Positions 1 to 7,741 of a DNA stretch of 64,000 nucleotides are shown piece after piece; position 1 is the first letter of the stretch; every line of letters starts with the position of its first letter. The position numbers and the translations under genes are program-made. A model generated the notes under the pieces. It ran no database searches. It had not been told where the DNA came from and saw only the letters and a list, made by a program, of their open reading frames with translations. Source of the DNA: Acetobacter vaccinii (GTDB lineage Bacteria; Pseudomonadota; Alphaproteobacteria; Acetobacterales; Acetobacteraceae); NCBI RefSeq assembly GCF_008365315.1, contig NZ_CP043506.1, positions 1,532,001-1,596,000 of the forward strand, in the 5' to 3' direction.

Positions 1-370
1 TTCTGGTCTAGGTTTATCCTAAATCTTCCGCAGTATTGCGCCGGTCTATAGCAAGCCAATCTGCCGTCTGATCTGCTGGCATTCTGTGCCTGCCTCAAAA
101 TCTGGTTTTGCATGGTAATGCGTGTTCATAGCCTATCGGCCTCTGCCCGCATTGTGGGTTTTCATGGTGCTTCTGGCTGTTGGTGGTAGCCCTGATCATC
201 AGGGGGGTTTGCTGTGTGCAGAACGCGGAAGAGGCATGTCTGAGTGGCAGAGTTCTTCACATTTTCATCACAAGTAATATTCAAAGATGCTCTTTACTTT
301 TCGCTTACCAATTTTGAGGTTCTTTATTACCAGAAAGAATTCTCTCAATGCTTTGGATGTGGGGTAAACT
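1..370. other. Leading non-coding stretch
   Basis: I see no convincing gene here: the frames running in from the left edge close quickly and the short open frame beginning near 244 has no recognisable content. The segment turns A+T-rich from about 245 onward, which fits a promoter region for the gene starting at 371. A 15-base palindrome, CCCTGATCATCAGGG, lies at 190-204 and is followed by G and T residues; it could be a weak terminator stem or an operator, but nothing decides between them. Confidence 0.4.
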
Positions 371-1309
371 GTGGCTACTCTGACTACTACCACTCTGTCA
401 TGGTCGGCGTCATGGTTTCAGACCCCGTCTATGGCTGATAGGGAAGCGCATGCAGCGAATGGCCAAAGCACTCTGCACCATGGCAGTGCGGTTGTAAGCA
501 CGACGGACAATAATTCCAGCCAGTATGATGATGCAGACGGCGACACTGTTGCTTTGTCTGACGAGGCGCAGACTTATATCAGCAACACAACAACGCAGTT
601 TAAAGATTCGACAGGAACAGTACAGAAAATTTACGATACTTTGGCGTCGATTATTAGCAGTTCCAACACATCAGATTCCCAGAAATGGGCGGCTTATGTG
701 ACGAGTGATGAAATGCGCTTTGAGTCTCAAGCCCATGCAGGTTCCGGGGTTGATGGTCTTGTCACAGCGTTTGACCAGCAAACCGAAAACACAGCATTCA
801 TGAAGACAATCAATGCTGCCCTTGCCGATATAAAAACAAGAAATTTACAATATGATGACCAGCAACCTGTCTCCATCCCGATAGAAAGGGCTCTCCTGTA
901 TCTCCAGCAAAGAGAACAAAGAGCTGCTGAGGAGGAAGTATGGGGCTCATCCTCGTTGTCTATTCATATACAGGCAAGCACGCTCCAGACAGGGGCAGGA
1001 ACTGAAACAAGCTTTACGCTGTCATCCAATTTTTCCGGACAAGAGTTTTTTGGGCTTGGTAATGCGTATCAGAGCCCGCTTGCTGTGGATTCAAGCAGTT
1101 CTGGGCCATATAATTTTTCACCATCCGGCAATACAACAAGCATTCAGGCAAGTTTTGGGTCTCTTGGTACAAAAAATGCCGAGAGGGAGCAGGACATGAT
1201 TGACGAGCTTTTTGCGTCACCGTCTCAATCACCCTCCTCCTCTGGTGCAGAGAGTGATCAGAAAAAAATGCGTGACATCAATCATGATGAGGAAAATTCA
1301 GTTTTCTAA
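371..1309 (+). CDS. Uncharacterised Ser/Thr/Gln-rich protein A
   Basis: I do not recognise this 312-residue protein. It has no signal peptide and no membrane segment. It is polar and low-complexity, rich in Ser, Thr, Asn, Gln and Asp. The GTG start at 371 is preceded by a GGGG ribosome-site-like run and gives an N-terminus of short Thr/Ser stretches; an ATG at 431 is an alternative. Around residues 55-70 a segment ALSDEAQTYIS resembles TLSQAGQDYLA in the minus-strand protein at 3372-4130, and both proteins begin with a short beta-like Thr/Ser segment, so they may belong to one family (inference). A central helical part, about residues 70-190, is followed by a disordered tail rich in Ser and Gly. 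Base composition is visibly more A+T-rich than most of the window, consistent with an accessory gene. Function unknown. Confidence 0.6.
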   Translation: MATLTTTTLSWSASWFQTPSMADREAHAANGQSTLHHGSAVVSTTDNNSSQYDDADGDTVALSDEAQTYISNTTTQFKDSTGTVQKIYDTLASIISSSNTSDSQKWAAYVTSDEMRFESQAHAGSGVDGLVTAFDQQTENTAFMKTINAALADIKTRNLQYDDQQPVSIPIERALLYLQQREQRAAEEEVWGSSSLSIHIQASTLQTGAGTETSFTLSSNFSGQEFFGLGNAYQSPLAVDSSSSGPYNFSPSGNTTSIQASFGSLGTKNAEREQDMIDELFASPSQSPSSSGAESDQKKMRDINHDEENSVF

Positions 1310-1441
1310 AAAGCGTTCGAGGTGTGCCCTCGCTACGGTATTTCTGCCACACTCTGCGAGTTGACTGGTAGTCTAGGTCTCGTCCCACACAGAGTGGAAC
1401 TGGGCGGGTAAGGCAGTGATACCGACGGAGCAGAATGGGTG

Positions 1442-2032
1442 ATGACGCTTGATGAGCAAATGGACAAAATCCGCAGTGGCGCGGTGTATAACGACCTGAC
1501 AGCCGAACTCGTGCAGGCCAGAGAGCAGGCGGTGTTTCTGGCTAATCGCTATAATGCCAGTTTTGGTAAGTCATCGGCAGAACGGGAAGATATTCTGAAA
1601 GAGCTTTTGGGTCGTATTGGCAGTAAAGTGCATTTTGAACCCACGTTGCGCTGCGAATTTGGTCGTAATATTGTTATCGGCAACAACTTCTATGCCAATT
1701 TTGATTGTGTGTTGCTTGACGGTGGCGGCATAGAGATTGGCGATGACGTTCTTTTTGGCCCCCGTGTTGGTATTTATACGGCCAATCACGCCATAGATGC
1801 CAAGGAACGAGCCGCCGGTGGGTGCTACGCAAAGCCCGTCAGGATAGGCAACAGGGTGTGGATTGGCGGCGGCGTGCAGATTACACCGGGTGTGACGATA
1901 GGTGAGGGTAGCGTGATTGGGGCAGGGAGTGTTGTCACTAGGGATGTTCCCCCCAATGTGATTGCTGCGGGTGTTCCCTGTAGGGTCATAAGGGCTATTA
2001 CCGACGCGGACAGGACCGGCTTCCAACCATAG
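1442..2032 (+). CDS. Maltose/galactoside-type sugar O-acetyltransferase
   Basis: This 196-residue protein belongs to the LacA/Maa/NodL family of left-handed beta-helix (hexapeptide repeat) acetyltransferases, which move acetyl from acetyl-CoA to a sugar hydroxyl in the cytoplasm. The N-terminal helical maltose-acetyltransferase domain covers roughly residues 1-55. Hexapeptide turns follow (IVIGNN, IEIGDD, VRIGNRVWIGGG, VTIGEGSVIGAGSVV). The catalytic His sits in the family-typical TANHAID segment near residue 115. The length matches the family. A GTG at 1439 abuts ATG 1442 and either could start; GGAG at 1427-1430 serves both. It stands alone, with PhzF downstream on the same strand. The exact sugar acceptor cannot be told from sequence. 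Confidence 0.88.
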   Translation: MTLDEQMDKIRSGAVYNDLTAELVQAREQAVFLANRYNASFGKSSAEREDILKELLGRIGSKVHFEPTLRCEFGRNIVIGNNFYANFDCVLLDGGGIEIGDDVLFGPRVGIYTANHAIDAKERAAGGCYAKPVRIGNRVWIGGGVQITPGVTIGEGSVIGAGSVVTRDVPPNVIAAGVPCRVIRAITDADRTGFQP

Positions 2033-2089
2033 TCAGTGTAGTAAAAACGGCCTAATTTGGTCGTTAATTTTTGCAGATGGGGTCTGTTG

Positions 2090-2968
2090 ATGCGTGCCTA
2101 TAAAGTTGTCGATGTATTTTCTGACCGTCCTTTCAAAGGTAATCCGGTGGCCGTTGTGCTGGATGCCGAAGGGCTGGATGATGGGACAATGCAGGCCATA
2201 GCACGTTGGACAAACCTGTCGGAGACAACATTCGTCCTGCCAGCAACACAGGCGAGGGCAGATTATCGCCTGCGGATATTCACCCCAAAGCGGGAACTGC
2301 CCTTTGCTGGGCACCCGACACTGGGGAGTGCTCATGCTGTGCTGGAAGCCGGGCGTTATAGCCCAAAGAACGGTGTGCTGGTGCAACAGTGCCTGCAAGG
2401 GCTGGTTCGTATTGCGGTAGAGGGGGAAGGTAAGAACTGCCAGCTTGTTTTTGACCTGCCAGATGCATCCATAACACCTCTTGCTCCTGCGGATGTTGAG
2501 GAACTGGAAGCTATTGCGGGTATTTCCATTATGCGTCGTGCAGCACCCGCGATTATTGATGTCGGGGCTGTCTGGGTTGTCGCACAGGTGGCAAATGCCG
2601 ATGTGCTGCTGGGGCTAGAGCCAGATCTTGCCCATTCAGCCCGATTTGAAAATCGACTTGGAGTAACAGGCATAACTCTGTTTGGCGACCACGGGCATGG
2701 TGAGGCCGAGATTGAGGTGCGCACCTTCGCTCCCTCCTGCGGGTGTGAGGAAGACCCGGTGTGTGGCAGCGGCAATGGGGCGGTTGCGGTTTTTCGGCAT
2801 ACACGCGGACTCTTGGCAGCGCAGGGCGGCACGAATCGCTATAGTGCGGCCCAGGGGCAGCGGGTCGGACGGGCTGGGCGTATTGCTGTTGAGGTGGATG
2901 CACGCGGCAAAGTCAGAGTTGGCGGGGCTTGTGTGACCTGTGTGGATGGCACCCTGCGCGATCAGTAA
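2090..2968 (+). CDS. PhzF-family isomerase
   Basis: This 292-residue protein is a member of the PhzF/YddE superfamily (diaminopimelate-epimerase fold), whose members isomerise small metabolites; most are of unknown substrate and only PhzF itself is a phenazine enzyme. The N-terminal VVDVFSDRPFKGNPVAVV motif is typical. Glu45 in TNLSET matches the general acid/base of PhzF, and the second lobe carries the GSGN signature (DPVCGSGNGAVA). A TTG at 2057 would add 11 atypical residues, so ATG 2090 is preferred. It lies 57 bases after the acetyltransferase and may share its transcript. No phenazine genes are nearby, so the role is open. Confidence 0.88.
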   Translation: MRAYKVVDVFSDRPFKGNPVAVVLDAEGLDDGTMQAIARWTNLSETTFVLPATQARADYRLRIFTPKRELPFAGHPTLGSAHAVLEAGRYSPKNGVLVQQCLQGLVRIAVEGEGKNCQLVFDLPDASITPLAPADVEELEAIAGISIMRRAAPAIIDVGAVWVVAQVANADVLLGLEPDLAHSARFENRLGVTGITLFGDHGHGEAEIEVRTFAPSCGCEEDPVCGSGNGAVAVFRHTRGLLAAQGGTNRYSAAQGQRVGRAGRIAVEVDARGKVRVGGACVTCVDGTLRDQ

Positions 2969-3371
2969 AACCTTTGAGTTTTAGGGGTTTAATACGGTTT
3001 TTAGGCTCTGTGTTTAATGCCGGGAAGAGCCAGTCATTCGGTGGCACGTTAAGCTGTGTCGCTTTTGATCTGCTTGAAAGATATGGAGAGTCGATAACTC
3101 TATTCTGGTGTTGCAGTCTCTCATTGCGGGAAAGAGGTGGAATACTTAAGGAGGGCTTTCCCAACCCTCCCTGTGCTTGCCGACTATCTGTTCCCGTCGG
3201 GAAAGTGGGCCAGTTTTACCCTTATGCTGACCGAACAAGAACACAGACCAAAATCATGACTCGGGCTACAACCAATTCTACTCTGTCTTGGAAAAGGTTT
3301 TAAAGAACACCAGAGGCGTAGGTGCGATTTGTGCGCCACGCTGATTAAGAGAGCAGGCCCGGAACGTTGTT
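2969..3371. other. Intergenic gap with weak stem-loop
   Basis: About 400 bases lie between two converging genes. I find no supported gene. A 6-bp stem GGAGGG (3150-3155) and CCCTCC (3165-3170) with a 9-base loop is the only obvious structure and could assist termination, but no T-run follows on either strand. Confidence 0.35.
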
Positions 3372-4130
3372 TCAGACCTGTGTGGCCAGTTGTTCAGCAC
3401 TTTGCAGGGTGCTTTGTGTGTCGCTGGCATCGCTATCTGCCAGAACATCCTGCTTTTCCAGATGCTTTTTGCTCTCTTGCAGCATGTTTTTGATCTGCTC
3501 TGCCAGGGTCTGCACAGTCTGGGCGAAACCCTGATGGTCGTCGCTATTTGTGTCGGACTGATTGCCGGAGGACGATGCCTGTTCGTCCGTGGCGGTATTG
3601 GCCGCCTGCGTGTTCTCTTCTGCTTGTGCGGTCGTGTTTTGATCTGATTGCGGTGTTTGTGCGTTGGTACCATTCTGAGGGGAAGACAGAACAACCGTGC
3701 CGACAGCAGTATTGGCCGCACTGCCGCCGCCGCTTTGCATGTACTGGGCAACGGCTGCTGCAAGTTGGTGGGCAAGCTGGGCCAGTTGCTGCGCCAGTTC
3801 CTTGTGGGAGAGCAGAGCCTTGATCTGCATGAGTTGACGCATCTGCGCTTTGAGGATGTTGACCCGCTCTTCCGCCTGTTGCTTGGCGTCAGAGTGGTCG
3901 GACCTGATCAACTGGTCCAGTCGCCCAAGAGCCTGCTGCGCGGAAGACATGCTGGCACTGGCGAGGGAGGAACCACTGGCGAGGTAATCCTGCCCTGCCT
4001 GTGACAGGGTTATCTCAACGGAGGATGCCTCTTTCTCAATAGCCTGAGTGGAGGCGTTTGTGTCTGTGCTGTCGCTCGCCACGGATGGACGGCTGACATC
4101 AGTATATGTGACCGTGGCGGAAACGAGCAT
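3372..4130 (-). CDS. Uncharacterised coiled-coil, Gln/Ala-rich protein B
   Basis: I do not recognise this 252-residue protein. It has no signal peptide or membrane span. Residues about 35-60 carry a TLSQAGQDYLA segment resembling one in the protein at 371-1309. Residues about 65-130 form a long amphipathic, probably coiled-coil helix rich in Gln, Leu and Ala. A disordered Gln/Asn/Thr/Ser-rich linker follows, and a second helical stretch (about 200-250) closes the protein. This two-helix plus linker layout is reminiscent of secreted or scaffold proteins, but that is inference. It is transcribed alone on the minus strand from a promoter somewhere in the A+T-rich gap above 4131. Nothing in its neighbours suggests a role. 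Confidence 0.65.
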   Translation of the reverse strand: MLVSATVTYTDVSRPSVASDSTDTNASTQAIEKEASSVEITLSQAGQDYLASGSSLASASMSSAQQALGRLDQLIRSDHSDAKQQAEERVNILKAQMRQLMQIKALLSHKELAQQLAQLAHQLAAAVAQYMQSGGGSAANTAVGTVVLSSPQNGTNAQTPQSDQNTTAQAEENTQAANTATDEQASSSGNQSDTNSDDHQGFAQTVQTLAEQIKNMLQESKKHLEKQDVLADSDASDTQSTLQSAEQLATQV

Positions 4131-4407
4131 TGGAAGATCGTCCTGTTGATCGTGGTTTGAGCAGGAGGCAGTGTCATGATGTTATAAAATGCCCCCCGAT
4201 CATTAAGTGAAATGGTTTGGAAGACGTTAATTTTGTAATTTAATTAATGTCCATTGCATGGATAAAACGACAGGTGCTGTTATCGCGCACGCGCGCTATC
4301 GTGCCGTGCTGACGAGAGGGGCAAGGTCTCGAAGCCATGCCAGATGATCAACGGGTATTAGTATAGCGTATTGAAATAGAATGTTTTTCTATCAATTTTA
4401 CAGATTA
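4131..4407. other. A+T-rich intergenic region upstream of protein B
   Basis: No gene is supported here. The part at 4200-4265 is very A+T-rich and holds the small inverted repeat TCCAT-TGC-ATGGA at 4250-4262, which could be a regulator site for the minus-strand gene starting at 4130. A second A+T-rich patch lies at 4355-4405. Confidence 0.3.
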
Positions 4408-4476
4408 TGCCTGTGCATTGGAGGGCGTGCTTTGTGACGTAACAGGCACAAAACCCCCGTTTTGCAAGGCACGCCC
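4408..4476. other. Highly structured intergenic segment (nested stems, possible pseudoknot)
   Basis: An outer stem pairs GGGCGTGCTTTG (4423-4434) with CAAGGCACGCCC (4465-4476), 12 bp with one G-T pair. Inside its loop CAAAAC (4449-4454) pairs with GTTTTG (4459-4464) around CCCC. In addition TGCCTGT (4408-4414) is complementary to ACAGGCA (4442-4448), which would cross the outer stem and form a pseudoknot. It lies about 100 bases beyond the stop codon of the minus-strand yaiI gene, so it may be a terminator-like 3' structure; a small RNA is also possible. Confidence 0.4.
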
Positions 4477-4575
4477 CAGATCGGGCGGGGATGCCGTAGT
4501 CTGGCAGGACAGATGTCCTCGCGGGAGAAGAGGGCAAATTGTCCGATGCAGCAGGCAGGTGCAGAGGGGTATCGT

Positions 4576-5055
4576 TTACTGCGGCTGAGGAGTCCGGGGG
4601 AAAGGCCGAGGTTTGCGGGCTTTGACCACCACGGTATCCAGTTCAGACAAAAAGCGCGACCTATCGGCTTTCCCAAAGGCAGCACTGCCTGAGGTCATGA
4701 CTCCGGCAGAGCGTAAATCTGTCATCAGGTTACGCATGGCCAGAGCCATGCCGATCGCGTCCTTATCCAGAAGGCGCCCTTTTGGCTCCAGCACATAGGC
4801 CCCTTTTTCCACACAGCGTGCGGCCAGGGGGATATCTGCTGTAATGGCAATATCACCAGCGGCAATGTGGTCGGCAATCCAGTCATCTGCCACGTCTGGT
4901 CCGGCATTCACAACAACCCGCTCGATCAGGGCGGAAGCAGGCACAGCCATCATCCTGTTGGACACCACAAATACATGCAGCCCATAGCGCCCCGCAACAC
5001 GATACACTTCCTCTTTGACAGGGCAGGCGTCGGAATCAACAAAAATACGGGTCAT
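4576..5055 (-). CDS. YaiI/YqxD family protein (DUF188)
   Basis: This 159-residue cytoplasmic protein belongs to the UPF0178/DUF188 family, a PIN-like fold of unknown biochemical role. The family start IFVDSDACPVKEEVYRVA is clear. Also visible are the conserved DDWIADHI segment, the ITADIPLAARCVEKGA region (about residues 70-90) and the LLDKDAIG stretch. Length and architecture are normal for the family. It is transcribed alone. The C-terminal tail is Pro/Arg-rich and probably disordered. No function can be assigned from context. Confidence 0.88.
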   Translation of the reverse strand: MTRIFVDSDACPVKEEVYRVAGRYGLHVFVVSNRMMAVPASALIERVVVNAGPDVADDWIADHIAAGDIAITADIPLAARCVEKGAYVLEPKGRLLDKDAIGMALAMRNLMTDLRSAGVMTSGSAAFGKADRSRFLSELDTVVVKARKPRPFPRTPQPQ

Positions 5056-5191
5056 AACCTCACTCTATGGTCGTCAGCCTTTCGGGCCGTCCCATTCCGG
5101 GGATGGTGTTCAAACCTGGGTTTTGTATCGAAGGCTCAGCTTTTTTATGGGCATGGCAACTAAGGGCGTCTTGTTCAGGTGCCACACGCGC

Positions 5192-5965
5192 TTAGAATAA
5201 ATGCCAGATCGGATTGTTGCGGTCTGCCAGCAGTTTGATGGTCAATGCAAAGGACATAATGACCAACAAGGGCCGCACACCTTTGCCACCAAAGCGTATG
5301 GCCAGTCTGGCCCCGATCTGGTTGCCCAGCACGTTGGCGCATGCCATGCCCAGCCCCAGTAACCATAGCACCTTGCCCCCTGCGATCATGGCACTCAGCC
5401 CGGCTAGGTTGGTAACAAGATTGAGAAATTTGGTATTGGCAATGGCCCGCACCAGACCAAGCCCCGCAACTGCGACCAGCACAGTGGTCAGGAACGACCC
5501 GGCACCGGGGCCAAAAAAACCATCATAAAACCCCACAACGCTAATGCAGGCTGTCAGCCCCCAGCGGCCCAGACGGGCATGGCGGTCGGCTGTGCTCATG
5601 GGGGGCGCTAACAGAAAGTAAAACCCCATACCAATTAGCAGAACGGGCACAAAGGCGGACAGAAAAGCCGGGTTGATGAACTGTACTGTTGTGGCCCCAG
5701 CAACAGACCCCACAAAAGCCCCAGCGGCAGGCAGGGCAAACTGTGCTAGGTCAACATGGCCCGCCCGCAAAAAGGTCAGAAAGGCGGAGGAGGTACCAAT
5801 GGTGCTTTGCAGCTTGTTGGTCGCCAGTGCCGAGACGGGGGGGACCCCCACCGCCATCAGGGCAGGTATGGTCAGCAATCCACCCCCACCTGCCAGTGCG
5901 TCGATGCCGCCAGCGACGAAGGCGGTGGAGATGAGGAACAGGATAGTTTCAAACGTAAAATGCAT
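5192..5965 (-). CDS. TauE/SafE-family membrane permease
   Basis: This 257-residue integral membrane protein with about eight hydrophobic segments belongs to the TauE/SafE (DUF81) family, whose members export sulfite, sulfoacetate and other organosulfur anions. The family signature is visible at the start (FVAGGIDALAGGGGLLTIPAL), including the paired Gly-rich stretches, and is echoed in the second half (GFYDGFFGPGAGSFL), reflecting the internal duplication. The ATG at 5965 is the natural start. It lies 136 bases upstream of yaiI on the same strand with no sulfur-metabolism gene nearby, so the transported anion is unknown. Confidence 0.88.
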   Translation of the reverse strand: MHFTFETILFLISTAFVAGGIDALAGGGGLLTIPALMAVGVPPVSALATNKLQSTIGTSSAFLTFLRAGHVDLAQFALPAAGAFVGSVAGATTVQFINPAFLSAFVPVLLIGMGFYFLLAPPMSTADRHARLGRWGLTACISVVGFYDGFFGPGAGSFLTTVLVAVAGLGLVRAIANTKFLNLVTNLAGLSAMIAGGKVLWLLGLGMACANVLGNQIGARLAIRFGGKGVRPLLVIMSFALTIKLLADRNNPIWHLF

Positions 5966-6082
5966 TGGGTGTGGCTACCCCGAGGGCGTGACACGACGCA
6001 AAGACTTTTTGCGTCATGTCTGTGTCAGCCGGGCCGTGAGTGCTGGGCGCATATCGTGGGGCAGAGGTGCACCCGCGCTGAT

Positions 6083-6601
6083 TTAACCCGAGATCGTGGC
6101 CTGGAACTTCAGCTTTCCATCATTGGTGGAGCATGCAAGCTGCTGTCCGGGCAGGTAGTCACAGGTTCCGCGGGCTTTGAGCAGCATTTCATGCGGTGTG
6201 CCTTCGTAGTCTTTGATCAGAAGGCCAAAAATCGAGTATTTGCTGGGGGTCATCGCCGGGGGGATGGCGTTGTAGAATGTAATGGCCGCCTTGGGGCCGT
6301 AGAAGGAAAACTCCTTACCACCATCCTTGCGGTCAGCGACAAAAAAGCCATTGCATGGGAGCTCATCAGCTTTGGAGCCCGGCTTGGTGCTGATGTACAG
6401 GACTTTGCAGCCCGTGCTGCGCTGCCCGGTAATGGCGGTGTGGTTGGGGTCACCGTTCTGCTGGGCTTCAAACTCGCTTTCAGAATGCGGCAGCGTTTCA
6501 GCCGCAGCCCTCTGGGTGGGGCCAAGCAGAGGGATAAACCCGCACAAGGCCAGCCCCATCATTCCTGTCCGCGTAGAAATGGTTTTGAGAAAACTCACCA
6601 T
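6083..6601 (-). CDS. Secreted four-cysteine protein of unknown function
   Basis: This 172-residue protein has an N-terminal signal peptide: a positive start, hydrophobic core near residues 13-27, and probable cleavage after an Ala-rich AAA segment around residue 34. The mature part is soluble, with four Cys residues (in STGCKV, ELPCNG, GTCDYL and LACSTN) that could form two disulfides in the periplasm. I do not recognise the fold. It is divergent from the small secreted protein at 6802, sharing a 200-base upstream region, which hints at co-regulation (inference). No partner enzyme is next to it. Confidence 0.65.
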   Translation of the reverse strand: MVSFLKTISTRTGMMGLALCGFIPLLGPTQRAAAETLPHSESEFEAQQNGDPNHTAITGQRSTGCKVLYISTKPGSKADELPCNGFFVADRKDGGKEFSFYGPKAAITFYNAIPPAMTPSKYSIFGLLIKDYEGTPHEMLLKARGTCDYLPGQQLACSTNDGKLKFQATISG

Positions 6602-6801
6602 GTCATGGTCCCGTTACAAGGGTTGCGTGAACACTCACTATGCCGCCAGTGCCTGCGGGTTGAAAGGGGCGTGTGTTCTGCCCTGGCGTGGCTTGTTGAG
6701 GGCGGGGCAGGGTGTTGGGGCGCAGCCCTTTCTCTCTGACTGGTTTTGATTTCCCGCTGTCAGGCGTATGCTGCGCGCAGGGACCAGAAGGGGTTGAGAA
6801 C

Positions 6802-7170
6802 ATGCGTAAATGGATTGTCTATTGTGGGCTTGTCGGCGTCATTTCAAGCGCAACCCCAGCGTTGGCGCAGGAAGAAGACAGCGACTACAATGCACTGTCC
6901 CGCAAGGTGACGACAAATTCTACCTGCATTGACTATCTTAACTCTGAACACGGAGAATACGCAGGTGATAAAATGTCAGAATCCCTTGCCCCGGATGAGG
7001 AAACAATAGGGCTGTCCAGAGCCATCAGGGATGAATGTCAGAAATACCCCAAGGAACCGCTCGAAAAGGCCGTGTCGAGTGTCAAAAATGCTTATACGCA
7101 CAAGCTGTCTGACATTATGGAAAAAGTAAAACGCGGTAAAAATTCGTTGAATGGCAAAAGCGGATCATAA
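6802..7170 (+). CDS. Small periplasmic protein, HdeA/HdeB-like
   Basis: This 122-residue protein has a clear signal peptide (MRKWIVYCGLVGVISS, cleavage after ALA at about residue 22). The mature part is highly charged and helical, with two Cys: one in STCIDYL and one in DECQKYPKEPL. This C-x-D-[FY]-L ... C-x-x-x-P pattern and the mature length of about 100 residues match the HdeA/HdeB acid-activated periplasmic chaperones, in which the two Cys form a disulfide. Acid protection would suit an acid-producing bacterium. The assignment rests on this pattern alone. ATG 6802 is preceded by GAAGGGG and gives the clean signal peptide, so upstream in-frame codons are not used. Confidence 0.55.
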   Translation: MRKWIVYCGLVGVISSATPALAQEEDSDYNALSRKVTTNSTCIDYLNSEHGEYAGDKMSESLAPDEETIGLSRAIRDECQKYPKEPLEKAVSSVKNAYTHKLSDIMEKVKRGKNSLNGKSGS

Positions 7171-7187
7171 TTTTTCAAGACTCATAT

Positions 7188-7679
7188 TTATAACGATGCT
7201 GCCTGTCGACCACTGCCAGCAGGCAGGAGCGGTATGGGAAAAAGCCGGTCATAAGCCCAGTTGAAGAAGAAAGCATACACCAGATAAAAAAGGGCGATTG
7301 AAAGCGTAAGCGAGAATGTTTCCGCCAGGCTGGTCCGCAAATACAGGGCAATAGCGGGCAGTAATACTATTTGCAGGCCACCCTCAAACAGACAGGTATG
7401 AATAACCCGCAGGACAACTGTTTTTTGCGTTGTTTTGAACAGTCTCATCATGGTGTGGTCAAAAAGGTGATTATAGCAGTAATTCCACACGGTGGCAGTG
7501 ATTGCACTGCCAAGGCCGATAACCCCCATGGCGCTTTCCTGAAGGTTAAAAAGATAGCCTCCCACAGGGATCACGATGGCAAGAGCCAGAATCTCAAACA
7601 GCAGGGCATGGCGCATCCGGTCAGGGACGGAGCGCATGGCGGCAGGCTGGGCGGGGGATTGGGTCGCTGGTGTTGACAT
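7188..7679 (-). CDS. PACE-family multidrug/biocide efflux transporter
   Basis: This 163-residue protein is a member of the proteobacterial antimicrobial compound efflux (PACE, AceI-like) family: inner-membrane proton-driven exporters of biocides and short diamines. Two copies of the bacterial transmembrane pair domain are visible, each with two helices. The first carries the RMRHALLFEILALAIVIP signature with its membrane Glu; the second begins near RVIHTCLFEGGLQIVLLP and again holds a Glu. The Asn-Trp pair VWNYCYNHLFD and its repeat FFNWAYDRLFP are also conserved. A short cytoplasmic N-terminus precedes the first domain. It is divergent from the LysR regulator at 7742 across a perfect palindrome, the usual AceI/AceR arrangement. 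Confidence 0.88.
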   Translation of the reverse strand: MSTPATQSPAQPAAMRSVPDRMRHALLFEILALAIVIPVGGYLFNLQESAMGVIGLGSAITATVWNYCYNHLFDHTMMRLFKTTQKTVVLRVIHTCLFEGGLQIVLLPAIALYLRTSLAETFSLTLSIALFYLVYAFFFNWAYDRLFPIPLLPAGSGRQAASL

Positions 7680-7690
7680 GCCGCGCAGCC

Positions 7691-7727
7691 TATCTTTCCT
7701 TTGAGGAAAGGAAAGATAGAAACTATC
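7691..7727. promoter_or_regulatory. Perfect palindrome in the PACE/LysR divergent promoter
   Basis: TATCTTTCCTTT (7691-7702) and AAAGGAAAGATA (7707-7718) form a 12-bp perfect inverted repeat around GAGG. The right arm continues into a second inverted repeat, GATAG-AAA-CTATC (7715-7727), so three TATC/GATA half-sites are spaced through 37 bases. The position between the divergent genes, ending 14 bases before the LysR start, is that of a LysR-type operator. Confidence 0.75.
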
Positions 7728-7741
7728 GGAAAAGCAGATAG

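Noticed and set aside
190..204. Palindrome CCCTGATCATCAGGG as a terminator or operator
   Set aside because: It is short with almost no loop, and no neighbouring gene is oriented so as to decide a role; noted only within the leading region.
244..438. Short open frame before protein A
   Set aside because: It overlaps the better-supported gene in another frame, with no ribosome site or domain.
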